Source of the DNA: Alphaproteobacteria bacterium
GTDB lineage: Bacteria; Pseudomonadota; Alphaproteobacteria; CALKHQ01
Assembly (NCBI GenBank): GCA_041396705.1
Contig: JAWKYB010000002.1
Coordinates: forward strand, 620,001-684,000
Length of the DNA: 64,000 bases
Direction of reading: 5' to 3'
In this document: piece by piece, positions 11,557 through 20,016 of the stretch
How positions within the stretch are numbered: position 1 is the stretch's first letter
Layout: every line of letters starts with the position of its first letter
Program-made: the position numbers and the translations under genes
Notes under the pieces: generated by a model
What the model was told of the DNA's origin: nothing
Database searches by the model: none
What the model saw: only the letters and a program-made list of their open reading frames with translations

Positions 11557-13101
11557 ATGAGTCCGGCAGCCACAGCGGCCGACGAGGAAAAGCGCCTGGC
11601 CCACTTGCGCGGCCTGGACATCCTCGACGCGGAGCCGGCGCCGGCACTCGACCGGATCGTCGCACTTGCCGCGCGGATGTGCGCGGCGCCGATGGCGGCG
11701 CTCGCGCTGGTCGATGCCGACCGGGTGTGGCTGAAGGCACGCTTCGGTCTCGGCGTCGACGCGCTGCCGCGCGCGAGTGCCTTCTGCGCCCGGGCCATCG
11801 AATCCGACGCCATCCTGCGGGTCGACGACGCCGCGGCCGATCCCCGCTTCCGCGCCGCGCCGCTGGTGGCCGGGGCGCCGGCGGTACGCGCCTATGCCGG
11901 TGCGCCGCTGATCGCCGGCGACGGCGTGCGGCTCGGCACGCTGTGCGTGATGCACCCCGCGCCCGCCGGTCTCGACGCCGCGAACGTCCCGCTGCTGGCG
12001 GACCTCGCCGCCACCGCGGTCGACCTGATCGCGCAGCGCGGCCGCGTGCGCGAGGCCCTGGCCGAACGCGACCTGCTGCAGGCGACCGTCACCGAGCACG
12101 AATTCTCGCGCAGCATGATCGAGGAGCAGGCCGCGACCCTGGTCGAGCTGGCGGAAGACCGCGAGGAGCTGCACCTGTCGAACGTGCGCCAGCGCCGCTT
12201 CATCCAGACGCTGCTGGACACCGTGCCGATCCCGATCTTCGCCCGCGACGAACGCTATGTGATCACCCACGCCAACCCGGCCTATGCCGCCATCCATGGC
12301 CGGCCGATGAACGACATCGTCGGACGCACGCTCGACGACGTGCTCGGCCGCGAGGCGTTGGATGCGGCGAAGGCGGAAGACCGGCTGATGGCCGACGAGC
12401 AGACGGCGAAGCACACATACGAGCGCCGGCTGTCGCTGGGCGAGACCTTCCAGGACCGCGACGTGGTCATCCACAAGGCGCTGATCCGCGCCGAAGACGG
12501 GTCGACGCTGGGCGTCGTCGGCGCGATCGTCGACGTGACCGAAGCGAAGGCGCTGCAGGCGCGGCTGGAGCGGCTGGCCGCGACCGACCCGCTGACCGGC
12601 GCCGCCAACCGCCGCGCCTTCATGGAAAAGGCCGAAGCCGAGCTGGCGCGCAGCCGCCGCCACGGCAACCCGCTGTCGCTGATCATGATCGACATCGACA
12701 AGTTCAAGTCGGTCAACGACGTCTACGGCCATCACGCCGGCGACGCGGTGCTGAAGACGATGGCCGCGGTCTGCATGGGCGCGGTGCGGCAGCCGGTCGA
12801 CATGTTCGCCCGCCTGGGCGGCGAGGAATTCGTGCTGCTGCTGCCGGAGACGGGTCTGGACGGTGCGGAAGCGCTGGCCGAGCGGCTGCGCGCCATGCTC
12901 GAGGCGACCGTGGTCGACCACGAGGGCCGGACCCTGCGCTTCACCGCCAGCTTCGGCGTGGCGTCGGTCGAGCCGGCGGCCGGCCCGCATGCGCTCGACG
13001 CCGCGCTGCAGGCGGCCGATGCCTGCCTCTACCTGTCGAAGAAGCAGGGCCGCAACCGGGTCACGGCGCACCGCGAGCCCCGGCTGGCGGCGAGCGCCTG
13101 A
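11557..13101 (+). CDS. GAF-PAS-GGDEF diguanylate cyclase
   Basis: About 514 residues with three parts. An N-terminal GAF domain (about 1-165) has FCARAI and GAPL motifs. A coiled-coil linker leads to a PAS domain (about 205-330: TLLDTVPIPIFARDERYVITHANPAY). The C-terminal cyclase domain has DPLTGAANRR, DIDKFKSVNDVYGH and an intact GGEEF near residue 421, so it should make c-di-GMP from two GTP. The RxxD product-inhibition site expected five residues before GGEEF is not present (QPVD instead). No transmembrane segment is seen, so the sensing is cytoplasmic. The start is ATG 11557, with GAGAG upstream. Confidence 0.9.
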   Translation: MSPAATAADEEKRLAHLRGLDILDAEPAPALDRIVALAARMCAAPMAALALVDADRVWLKARFGLGVDALPRASAFCARAIESDAILRVDDAAADPRFRAAPLVAGAPAVRAYAGAPLIAGDGVRLGTLCVMHPAPAGLDAANVPLLADLAATAVDLIAQRGRVREALAERDLLQATVTEHEFSRSMIEEQAATLVELAEDREELHLSNVRQRRFIQTLLDTVPIPIFARDERYVITHANPAYAAIHGRPMNDIVGRTLDDVLGREALDAAKAEDRLMADEQTAKHTYERRLSLGETFQDRDVVIHKALIRAEDGSTLGVVGAIVDVTEAKALQARLERLAATDPLTGAANRRAFMEKAEAELARSRRHGNPLSLIMIDIDKFKSVNDVYGHHAGDAVLKTMAAVCMGAVRQPVDMFARLGGEEFVLLLPETGLDGAEALAERLRAMLEATVVDHEGRTLRFTASFGVASVEPAAGPHALDAALQAADACLYLSKKQGRNRVTAHREPRLAASA

Positions 13102-13108
13102 TCGCCGG

Positions 13109-13829
13109 TCAGCCGAGGCCGAGCAGCGCCGGCAGGCCGGCGAGGTCGCGGAGCTCGGCCACCGGACGGCCGGGCAGGCGTTCGGCCGGCTGGCCGAACC
13201 GGTTCACCCAGACCGCGCGGAAGCCGAAATGGGCCGAGCCGGCGACGTCCCACGCATTGGACGACAGGAAGCAGATCTCGGACGCGGCCACGCCCAGTCG
13301 GTCGACCGCGAGCTGGTAGACCCGCGGGTCGGGCTTGTAGATGCGCAGGCCGTCGACCGAGAGCGTGGCGGCCAGCATGTCGCCGACGCCGGCATTGGCG
13401 ACGGCCGAGGCCAGCATCGCCGGCGCGCCGTTCGACAGGATCGCGCAGGCGAGCCCGCCCTTGCGCAGCGCCGCCAGCACGCCGGGCACCTCCGGATAGG
13501 CGTCGAGCCGGCTGTAGAGGTCGAGCAGCCGGTCGCGCAGGGCGGGATCGGCGATGCCCAGGCTGTCGAGCGCATAGTCGAGTGCGTCGCCGGTCAGCTG
13601 CCAGAAATCGGCATAGGCGCCCATCAGGCTGCGCAGCCAGGTGTATTCGAGCTGCTTCTGCCGCCACAGCTGCGCCAGCGGCTGCGCCTGCGCGCCCAGT
13701 GCCGCGCGCTCGCGCGCTGCGGCGGCGGCGACGTCGAACATCGTGCCGTAGGCGTCGAACACACAGGCCCGGATCCCGGCCAGCGCCGGCAATGGCGCTT
13801 GTGCTGAAGCGTCGCTGTGGCTAGCCATT
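13109..13829 (-). CDS. Haloacid dehalogenase type II (L-2-haloacid dehalogenase family)
   Basis: A HAD-superfamily hydrolase of about 240 residues. The nucleophile Asp25 lies in FDAYGTMFD, motif II in ILSNGAP, the Lys in YKPDPRVYQ and the final acidic motif in LSSNAWD. This is the pattern of (S)-2-haloacid dehalogenases, which release halide from 2-haloalkanoic acids through an Asp-ester intermediate. The true substrate may be another small acid. The start ATG at 13829 is preferred; upstream codons to 13873 overlap the divergent antiporter gene. It is tail to tail with the GGDEF gene, seven bases apart. Confidence 0.88.
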
Positions 13830-13866
13830 GTTCCGGCCCTGCCCCGACCACTGCCGCAGTTGACCC

Positions 13867-15141
13867 ATGACACCGTTCGACATCGCCGCGATCCTCGTCG
13901 TGTTGGCCGCCCTGTTCGGTCAGGTCAACTATCACTTCCTCAAGCTGCCGACCACCATCGGTCTGGTGGTGATCGCGCTCGCCGCCTCGCTGATCGTGCT
14001 GTTCGGCGACTGGCTGGCCGGCGGCCAGATCGCCGAGCGGGTCGCCGCCATGATCGAGCAGGTCGATTTCTACGACGCGCTGATGAACGGCATGCTGGGC
14101 TTCCTGCTGTTCGCCGGCGCGCTGCACGTCGACCTCGACCAGCTCGCCTCGCAGAAATGGGCGATCGCGCTGATGGCCAGCCTGGGCGTGGTGATCTCCG
14201 CCGCGATCGTCGGGCTGGGCTTCTGGTGGCTGGCCGGCGTGCCCTTCATCATCGCGCTGGTGTTCGGCGCCATCGTCAGTCCGACCGACCCGGTCGCGGT
14301 GCTCGGCCTGCTGAAGACGGTGAAGGTGCCGCGCAGCCTGGAGACCAAGATCGCCGGCGAAAGCCTGTTCAACGACGGCGTCGGCGTCGTGCTGTTCCTG
14401 ATGCTGACCGCGATCGCCTTCACCGCCGCCGGCCACGGCGCCGACGAGCCGGTGGACGCCTGGGCGGTGGCCGAGCTGTTCCTGGTCGAGGTCGGCGGCG
14501 GCGCCGTGCTGGGCGGGGCCGCGGGCTACGGCACCTACCGGCTGCTGCGCCGCGTCGACGAGTACACCCTGGAGCTGACGATGACGCTGGCGCTGGTGAT
14601 GGGCGTCTATGCGCTGGCCCACGTCATCCACGTGTCCGGCCCGATCGCGGTGGTGATCGCCGGGCTGTTCATCGGCAACGCGGGCATGCGCTTCGGCATG
14701 TCCGAGACCACGCGCGAGCACGTGCACAACTTCTGGCACCTGATCGACGAGCTGCTGAACGCGGTGCTGTTCCTGCTGATCGGCCTGGAAGTGTTCGCCA
14801 TCGACGCCGGCTGGCGCGAGGTGGGCATCGCGGTGGCCTGCATTCCGCTGGTGCTGTTCGCCCGCTTCTGCTCGGTGGCGATCCCGATCCGCGCCCTGGC
14901 GCTGGGCGGCAGCGTGTTCGCCAAGGGCTCGATCCGGGTGATGACCTGGGGCGGGCTGCGCGGCGGCATCTCGGTCGCGCTGGTGCTGTCGCTGCCGCCC
15001 GGCGAATGGAAGGGGCTGCTGCTGACCGCGACCTACGCGGTGGTCATCTTCTCGATCGTCGTCCAGGGACTGACCATCAAGCGGGTGATCACCCGCGTGG
15101 TGCCGAGCCAGGACTACCAGGCCGGCGCGCACTATCACTGA
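13867..15141 (+). CDS. NhaP-type Na+/H+ antiporter (CPA1 family)
   Basis: A 424-residue inner-membrane protein with about twelve hydrophobic segments. The transport core shows SPTDPVAVLG and GESLFNDGVGVVLF, the paired motifs with the ion-binding Asp and Asn-Asp of CPA1 exchangers, and a late TWGGLRGGISVALVLSLP. It exchanges cytoplasmic Na+ (or K+) for external protons and helps pH and salt balance. It starts 37 bases from the divergent dehalogenase start. The absence of a long C-terminal tail separates it from eukaryotic NHE proteins. Confidence 0.93.
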   Translation: MTPFDIAAILVVLAALFGQVNYHFLKLPTTIGLVVIALAASLIVLFGDWLAGGQIAERVAAMIEQVDFYDALMNGMLGFLLFAGALHVDLDQLASQKWAIALMASLGVVISAAIVGLGFWWLAGVPFIIALVFGAIVSPTDPVAVLGLLKTVKVPRSLETKIAGESLFNDGVGVVLFLMLTAIAFTAAGHGADEPVDAWAVAELFLVEVGGGAVLGGAAGYGTYRLLRRVDEYTLELTMTLALVMGVYALAHVIHVSGPIAVVIAGLFIGNAGMRFGMSETTREHVHNFWHLIDELLNAVLFLLIGLEVFAIDAGWREVGIAVACIPLVLFARFCSVAIPIRALALGGSVFAKGSIRVMTWGGLRGGISVALVLSLPPGEWKGLLLTATYAVVIFSIVVQGLTIKRVITRVVPSQDYQAGAHYH

Positions 15142-15215
15142 CCGCAGCGCGCGGTGCGGGCGGATGCGGCGTCGGCGCCCTTGACTTCGCCTGCGGCCGC
15201 GCCGATCCACGCGCG

Positions 15216-16895
15216 ATGAACGCGTCGCCGCCCGAATCGTCCGCGCTGGCGCCTGTCGGACCGCAGGCCGGCTGGCGCTTCCAGGGCGGCTGGGCCTATC
15301 TGCTCTATGTGGCGCTGGTCGCGGCGCAATGCGCGCTGGCAGTCGACGCCCGCGCGCTGTGGTTCTCCGACGAGGCGCGCTACGGCGCCGCACTGGTCGA
15401 GATGATCGGCAGCGGCGACTGGCTGACGCTGACCCTGAACGGCCTGCCCTATCCCGACAAGCCGCCGGTCTATTTCTGGCTGCTGGCCGGCATCGCCCGG
15501 CTCGGCGGCGGCATGGGCAGCTGGGTGTTCTTCATCGGCGCCGCGCTGTCGGGCTTCGCCTATGTCTGCGCCGGCCATTTCCTGGTCCGCCGGGTGGTGC
15601 CGGCGCGGCCGGAGCTGGCGCTGGCCACCGGGCTGCTGCTGCTGGGCACGCCCTATGTGGCCACACTGTTCCACTATTCGCGCATGGACCCGCTGTTCGC
15701 CGCCGCGATCGTCGCGGCGATGGCATGTCTGCACAGCGGCCTGCGGCGGCCCTCGTTCAGCGGCTGGATCGTCGCCGGCTTCGCGCTGGCCACGCTGGCC
15801 AGCTTCATCAAGGGGCCGCTCGGCCACGGCCTGCCGCTGCTGGCGCTGCTGGTCGACGCCGCGACGACGCGGCGGCTGCGCCGCATCCTGGCGGCGGACA
15901 TGGCGGTCGGCGTGCTGCTGTCGCTGGCCGTCGCCGTGGCCTGGTTCGCCGCGGTGGTGGCGACCAAGGGGTGGGACTTCGTCGACCGCGTGCTCGACGA
16001 CCAGATCCTGCAGCGCGCGGTCAGCGCCTGGCACCACAAGCATCCGGTCTGGTTCTACCTGCCGCTGATGATCGGCATGTGGCTGCCCTGGACGGCGCTG
16101 CCGGCGCTGCGCCCGGTGCGCGCGGCGCTCGCCGCCGGCGCGCGCGCGGCGTGGCGGCGGGCGCTGGATGCGCCGCCGACGGTCTATTTCGGCATCGTCT
16201 GGGCAGCGGGCTTCGTGTTCCTCAGCCTGCTCAGCGGCAAGATCCACATCTACCTGCTGCCGACCCTGGCGCCGCTGGCCGCGGCCACGGCCGCGGCACT
16301 GATCGGCATGGCCCCGGCGGCGCGCGCCTTCGCCTGGCGCAGCGCCGCGGTGGTCTATGCCGTGGCCGGCGTGGCGGCGCTGGTCGAGGGCATCGCCGGC
16401 TTCGCCCCGTTCCCGATCGGCGGCCTGGTCCCGCTGGGCATCGTCATGCTGGCCGGCGCCACCGCGCTGGCCTGGTTCGACGGCAGCGTCAGCGCGTTCC
16501 GGCCGCTGTGGATCAATCTCGGCCTGGTCACGATCGTGATGAACATCCTCGGGCTGCTGATCGCGCCGTCGCTCGACGCCGTGCTCAGCCCGCGCGAGCA
16601 GGCCCGCCTGATGCGCGACTACGCCGACCGCGGCTATGCCGTCGTCGCCTTCGCCACCTATGACGGCGTCTACACCTACGACTATGGCGGCATCGTCGAC
16701 GAGATCGACGACCCGGCCGAGCTGGCGCAGCGGATGGCGGCCAACGACCGGCTGGTGGTGGTGATGCGGGAGTCGAGCTATCGCAACCTGGGCGACCAGG
16801 TTGCCGGCCTGGCGATCGTGCAGCAGCAGCGCATCGCGGAAAACGTCTATCTGATGCTGGTGCAGGATCGCGCGACGCCGGCCCCTGCGCGTTGA
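15216..16895 (+). CDS. GT39/ArnT-like membrane glycosyltransferase
   Basis: A 559-residue polytopic protein. The first periplasmic loop holds WFSDEARYG with the conserved Asp-Glu pair of the GT39/ArnT (GT-C fold) family, followed by PDKPPVYFWLLA, also characteristic. About ten or more hydrophobic segments follow, then a C-terminal soluble part. Members use polyprenyl-phosphate sugars to glycosylate lipid A or other targets on the periplasmic side. Target and sugar are not evident. The ATG at 15216 lies 74 bases after the antiporter stop; an upstream extension in the same frame would read antiporter shadow sequence. Confidence 0.88.
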   Translation: MNASPPESSALAPVGPQAGWRFQGGWAYLLYVALVAAQCALAVDARALWFSDEARYGAALVEMIGSGDWLTLTLNGLPYPDKPPVYFWLLAGIARLGGGMGSWVFFIGAALSGFAYVCAGHFLVRRVVPARPELALATGLLLLGTPYVATLFHYSRMDPLFAAAIVAAMACLHSGLRRPSFSGWIVAGFALATLASFIKGPLGHGLPLLALLVDAATTRRLRRILAADMAVGVLLSLAVAVAWFAAVVATKGWDFVDRVLDDQILQRAVSAWHHKHPVWFYLPLMIGMWLPWTALPALRPVRAALAAGARAAWRRALDAPPTVYFGIVWAAGFVFLSLLSGKIHIYLLPTLAPLAAATAAALIGMAPAARAFAWRSAAVVYAVAGVAALVEGIAGFAPFPIGGLVPLGIVMLAGATALAWFDGSVSAFRPLWINLGLVTIVMNILGLLIAPSLDAVLSPREQARLMRDYADRGYAVVAFATYDGVYTYDYGGIVDEIDDPAELAQRMAANDRLVVVMRESSYRNLGDQVAGLAIVQQQRIAENVYLMLVQDRATPAPAR

Positions 16896-16964
16896 CGCGC
16901 CGGGCCGCCGGCTCCTATTGTGAATGCCCGGTTCCGGGCGAGCGGAGGCGAGTCGGCACACCCC

Positions 16965-17198
16965 ATGTCACGGTTGGAACAATCGCAGCGCCGGCTGGCC
17001 GAGGCGGTGAAACGCCTCGAGGACGCCCTTGCCCGGGATGGCGGCGACGACGTGGCGAAGCGCGAACTGGCGGCGGTGCGCCAGGCCTATGACGACCTGC
17101 GCCGGACGGCGGACGATGTCGCCGACCGGCTCGACCTCGCCATCGCCCGGGTCGACCGGCTGCTCGGCGACGTCGATTCCCGCGACGCGGCGGAATAA
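16965..17198 (+). CDS. DUF4164-like coiled-coil protein upstream of zapA
   Basis: A 77-residue, almost entirely helical protein with heptad-like Leu/Ala spacing (SRLEQSQRRLAEAVKRLEDA, then KRELAAVRQAYDDLRR). Small coiled-coil proteins of the DUF4164 type sit just before zapA in alphaproteobacteria, and this one is separated from zapA by three bases. A function in division or ZapA partnership is suggested by position only. The start at ATG 16965 fits the conserved length; GGAGG lies about 15 bases upstream, which is a loose spacing. Confidence 0.8.
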   Translation: MSRLEQSQRRLAEAVKRLEDALARDGGDDVAKRELAAVRQAYDDLRRTADDVADRLDLAIARVDRLLGDVDSRDAAE

Positions 17199-17201
17199 CC
17201 G

Positions 17202-17519
17202 ATGGCCAGGATCGAGGTCAGCATCCACGGCAAGCACTATCTGGTGTCGTGCGACGACGGCAAGGAAGGCCACATCGGCAACCTGGCCAAGTACATCGAC
17301 CAGCAGATGGCGGCCCTGGACGGCGGCCGCAGCGGCGTGTCGGAGACGCATCTGTTCATGCTGACCAGCCTGCAGCTCGCGGACGAACTCGCCGGGCTGT
17401 ACAACGAGCTGGACGACCTGCGCCGGTCGGGCAGCGGCACCGATGCGCTGTGCGCCCAGATCGACGCCGCGGCGGACCGGATCGATGCGCTGACCAGTGC
17501 CCTGAAGAAGTCGGCCTGA
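17202..17519 (+). CDS. zapA: Cell division protein ZapA
   Basis: A 105-residue ZapA. The N-terminal globular part (VSIHGKHYLVSCDDGKEGHIGNL) is followed by the long C-terminal coiled coil (AKYIDQQMAAL, LTSLQLADELAGLYNELDDL). ZapA forms tetramers that bundle FtsZ filaments at the Z-ring. It is co-transcribed with the small coiled-coil gene before it. 6S RNA and ygfA follow, the arrangement found across many proteobacteria. Confidence 0.93.
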   Translation: MARIEVSIHGKHYLVSCDDGKEGHIGNLAKYIDQQMAALDGGRSGVSETHLFMLTSLQLADELAGLYNELDDLRRSGSGTDALCAQIDAAADRIDALTSALKKSA

Positions 17520-17551
17520 GCCGGTTTTCGCCGGCCGTCCGCACATCCCTC

Positions 17552-17580
17552 TTGCGCAGCGGCGCGAAGCTACCAGATAG
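17552..17580 (+). promoter_or_regulatory. Likely sigma-70 promoter of 6S RNA
   Basis: TTGCGC (17552-17557) and AGATAG (17575-17580) are spaced by 17 bases, directly upstream of the inferred 6S RNA 5' end. It starts about 30 bases after the zapA stop. Confidence 0.45.
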
Positions 17581-17582
17581 TG

Positions 17583-17738
17583 CTGTCGGGCTGTCCTGCG
17601 CGTCAGGCTTTCATTTCCCCGGGGCCAATGCAGTCCTCTAGGGAGCTGTCCCTTCCGCGGTCGTGGCCGCGGTGATACGGCGCCCACCTGTTTTGTACAG
17701 GCCTAGAGGGATCAGAACCGCCAACGGCAGGTACGGCC
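17583..17738 (+). ncRNA. ssrS: 6S RNA (RNA polymerase-binding regulatory RNA)
   Basis: Position between zapA and ygfA and base pairing both point to 6S RNA. CCTCTAGG (17635-17642) pairs with CCTAGAGG (17702-17709), enclosing a GC-rich arm. CTGTCG near 17583 can pair with CGGCAG near 17725, closing a long irregular hairpin with an internal bubble, as 6S RNA mimics an open promoter. GGGATCAGAACCGCC and the following GGCAGG resemble 3' parts of alphaproteobacterial 6S RNAs as I remember them. A T-run at 17739-17743 may end transcription. Both ends are approximate to about ten bases. It sequesters housekeeping RNA polymerase in stationary phase. Confidence 0.75.
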
Positions 17739-17790
17739 TTTTTCCCCTTCGCGCGTCCGCCGCGCGGCAGACCCACGGCGCGAGGGCGCT

Positions 17791-18408
17791 TTGGCGGAAC
17801 CGGAAATCACGGACAATGCCGCTGCGAAGGCGGCCTGGCGCGAGCGGGCCAAGGCGGCCCGCGCGGCCGCCGTGCGGCCCGGCGCCGGCGCAGCGCTGGT
17901 GCCGCACGTCCTGGCGCTGGCGCGCGACTGCGGTGCGCGGACCGCGTCGGGCTACTGGCCGATCGGCGACGAGATCGACGTCCGCCCGGCACTGGCCGCG
18001 CTGGTCGCGGCGGGCGTGGTCGTGGCGCTGCCGGTGATCGTCGGCCGGGCGCAGCCGCTGGCCTTCCGCGCCTGGCGCGGCGACGCGCCGCTGGTGGCGC
18101 GCGCCTGGGGCATCCGCGAGCCCGGCCCGGATGCGGCCGCGGTGCGGCCCGACCTGCTGCTGGTGCCGCTGCTGGCGTTCGATGCGTGCGGCTACCGGCT
18201 CGGCTATGGCGGCGGCTATTACGACCGCACGCTGGCGCGGCTGCGCGGCGACGGCGGCGGGCCGGCCTTCGCCTGCGGGGTGGCCTACGCGGCGCAGCGG
18301 GTGGACAAGCTGCCCCGCGATCCTTACGACATGGCGCTGGACGCCGTCCTGACCGAGCAGGGCCCGGTCGCGCTGGGCGGCACCGCGGATGCGGAAGGGA
18401 CGGGTTAG
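17791..18408 (+). CDS. ygfA: 5-formyltetrahydrofolate cyclo-ligase
   Basis: About 205 residues matching the 5-formyl-THF cyclo-ligase family: GYWPIGDEIDVRP in the middle, then LLVPLLAFD and the nucleotide-binding GYGGGYYDR. It converts 5-formyl-THF to 5,10-methenyl-THF with ATP. The only reasonable start is TTG 17791, with GAGGG just upstream, because no ATG or GTG precedes the conserved N-terminal helix in frame. It lies right after 6S RNA, and the next gene begins three bases after its stop. Confidence 0.92.
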   Translation: MAEPEITDNAAAKAAWRERAKAARAAAVRPGAGAALVPHVLALARDCGARTASGYWPIGDEIDVRPALAALVAAGVVVALPVIVGRAQPLAFRAWRGDAPLVARAWGIREPGPDAAAVRPDLLLVPLLAFDACGYRLGYGGGYYDRTLARLRGDGGGPAFACGVAYAAQRVDKLPRDPYDMALDAVLTEQGPVALGGTADAEGTG

Positions 18409-18411
18409 GCC

Positions 18412-19257
18412 ATGCGGCTGTTGTTTCTCGGCGATATCGTCGGCCGGTCGGGCCGCGAGGCGGTGCAGGCCCGGCTGCCGGGGCTGCGCCGCGACCTCGC
18501 GCTCGACTTCGTCGTCGCCAATGCCGAGAACGCGGCCGCCGGCTTCGGGCTGACCGGCCAGATCTGCGCCGACCTCCATGCCGCCGGCGTCGACGTGATC
18601 ACCACCGGCAACCACGTCTGGGACCAGCGCGAGATCATCGAGCACATCGCGCGCGACCATCGGGTGCTGCGGCCGCTGAACTTCCCGGCCGCGACGCCGG
18701 GCCGCGGCGCCAGCGTCTACGGCCTGCCCGACGGCCGGCGGGTGCTGGTGATCAACGCGATGGGCCGGCTGTACATGGACCCGCTGGACGACCCGTTCGC
18801 CGCGGTTGACCAGGTGCTGGCGCAGCGGCGGCTGGGCCGCGACGCGGATTTCATCCTGGTCGACCTGCATGCCGAGGCGACCAGCGAGAAGATGGCGATG
18901 GGCCACCATTGCGACGGCCGCGTCAGCATGGTGGTCGGCACCCACACCCATGTGCCCACCGCCGACCAGCAGGTGCTGCCGGGCGGCACCGCCTTCATGA
19001 GCGACGCCGGCATGTGCGGCGACTATGATTCGGTCATCGGCATGAAGAAGGAACCGGCGACGCTGCGGTTCGTGAAGAAGATGCCGGGCGACCGGCTGAC
19101 GCCGGCGCTGGGCGAGGCGACGCTGTGCGGCGTGGTGGTGGAGACCGATGCGGCTTCGGGCCTGGCGCGCAGCGTCGAGCCCCTGCGCGCGGGCGGCCGG
19201 CTGGCGCCGGCCATGCCGGTGCCGGCGCCGCTGCTGGAGCGGTCGGCCGCGGAGTGA
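18412..19257 (+). CDS. TIGR00282/YmdB family metallophosphoesterase
   Basis: A 281-residue protein with the complete metal-ligand set of the YmdB group: LGDIVGRSGR at the N-terminus, VANAENAAAG, GNHVWD, DLHAEATSEK and GTHTHVPTAD. Relatives hydrolyse 2',3'-cyclic nucleotide phosphodiesters and affect biofilm and development in Bacillus; the role in alphaproteobacteria is little known. It is cytoplasmic and coupled to ygfA by a three-base gap. Confidence 0.92.
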   Translation: MRLLFLGDIVGRSGREAVQARLPGLRRDLALDFVVANAENAAAGFGLTGQICADLHAAGVDVITTGNHVWDQREIIEHIARDHRVLRPLNFPAATPGRGASVYGLPDGRRVLVINAMGRLYMDPLDDPFAAVDQVLAQRRLGRDADFILVDLHAEATSEKMAMGHHCDGRVSMVVGTHTHVPTADQQVLPGGTAFMSDAGMCGDYDSVIGMKKEPATLRFVKKMPGDRLTPALGEATLCGVVVETDAASGLARSVEPLRAGGRLAPAMPVPAPLLERSAAE

Positions 19258-19342
19258 GCCGGCGCTGCCCCTTGTCCCCGTTGGCGCAAAAGCGTTATGC
19301 ACGGGGCGCGGCAGGGAGGGGCCAGTGGACAGGGAGTGCATG

Positions 19343-19849
19343 ATGGGGCGACGAGAGGGCGGCCTGGTCCGGGCGGTCGCGACGGCGGGTGCCGTGGCGA
19401 TCGTAGCGATCGTGGGCCTTGGGGGCGACGGTGCCCGGGCCGACGAGATCCTGCCGCGGGCGGGGGCGCTGGCGCTGGGCGGCGACTGCGCGCTGACCCT
19501 GGACGGCACCCTGTACAGCGACTGCCAGTGCAACCTGGCGATCAACGTCATCGACGGGCAGACCCTGGTGAACGGTCCCAACGTCGCCTGCCGCGGGCAG
19601 GGCGGGCGGGCCGGCGGCCTGTCCGGCCTGGTCGGCGTTCCCGGCCGGTCGATCCAGATCCTCTACGACGTCGGCCCGACCTCGGCATCGGGCAACGGCA
19701 TGTGGGTGACGACCAGTTCCGCCGTTGTCGAGAATGTGGCGACCAACGAGGGCTGGCTGCTGCTGACCATGCGGCTGGCGGGTCCCACCAACTTCGAGAA
19801 CAGCCGCGGGCGCGGCTGTATCGACGGTGCCACCGCGTCGCGATGCTAG
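19343..19849 (+). CDS. Small exported protein, function unknown
   Basis: About 168 residues. A Sec signal (basic start, then VATAGAVAIVAIVGL, cleavage likely after GARA) leads to a mature domain of about 135 residues with six Cys spread along it, including CQCN near the N-terminal third and a Cys as the last residue. AGGGAG at 19331-19336 supports ATG 19343 (or 19340). No family recognised. It resembles the Cys-rich exported proteins at 4565 and 36419 only in general style. Confidence 0.7.
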   Translation: MGRREGGLVRAVATAGAVAIVAIVGLGGDGARADEILPRAGALALGGDCALTLDGTLYSDCQCNLAINVIDGQTLVNGPNVACRGQGGRAGGLSGLVGVPGRSIQILYDVGPTSASGNGMWVTTSSAVVENVATNEGWLLLTMRLAGPTNFENSRGRGCIDGATASRC

Positions 19850-19870
19850 CGGGGGAATAGGCGCTCTTCC

Positions 19871-19888
19871 GTGCCTCTATTAAGGCAC
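19871..19888 (+). terminator. Short hairpin after the exported-protein gene
   Basis: GTGCCT and AGGCAC form a six-base stem with a six-base loop (CTATTA), 21 bases after the stop at 19849. The region to the next gene is AT-richer than its surroundings and should also hold the promoter of the caspase gene. Weak terminator call, no clear T-run. Confidence 0.3.
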
Positions 19889-20016
19889 ATTCATGCTTTA
19901 CCGTATATCTCGGTCGCGCGATCATCGCGCCCGGTCGATCTCAAGTCACGCGGCGCCGGTTTCTCGGTCGCCGTGGGCAACGAGTTGCTACGCAATGAGA
20001 TGCTAAGGTGTCGCAC

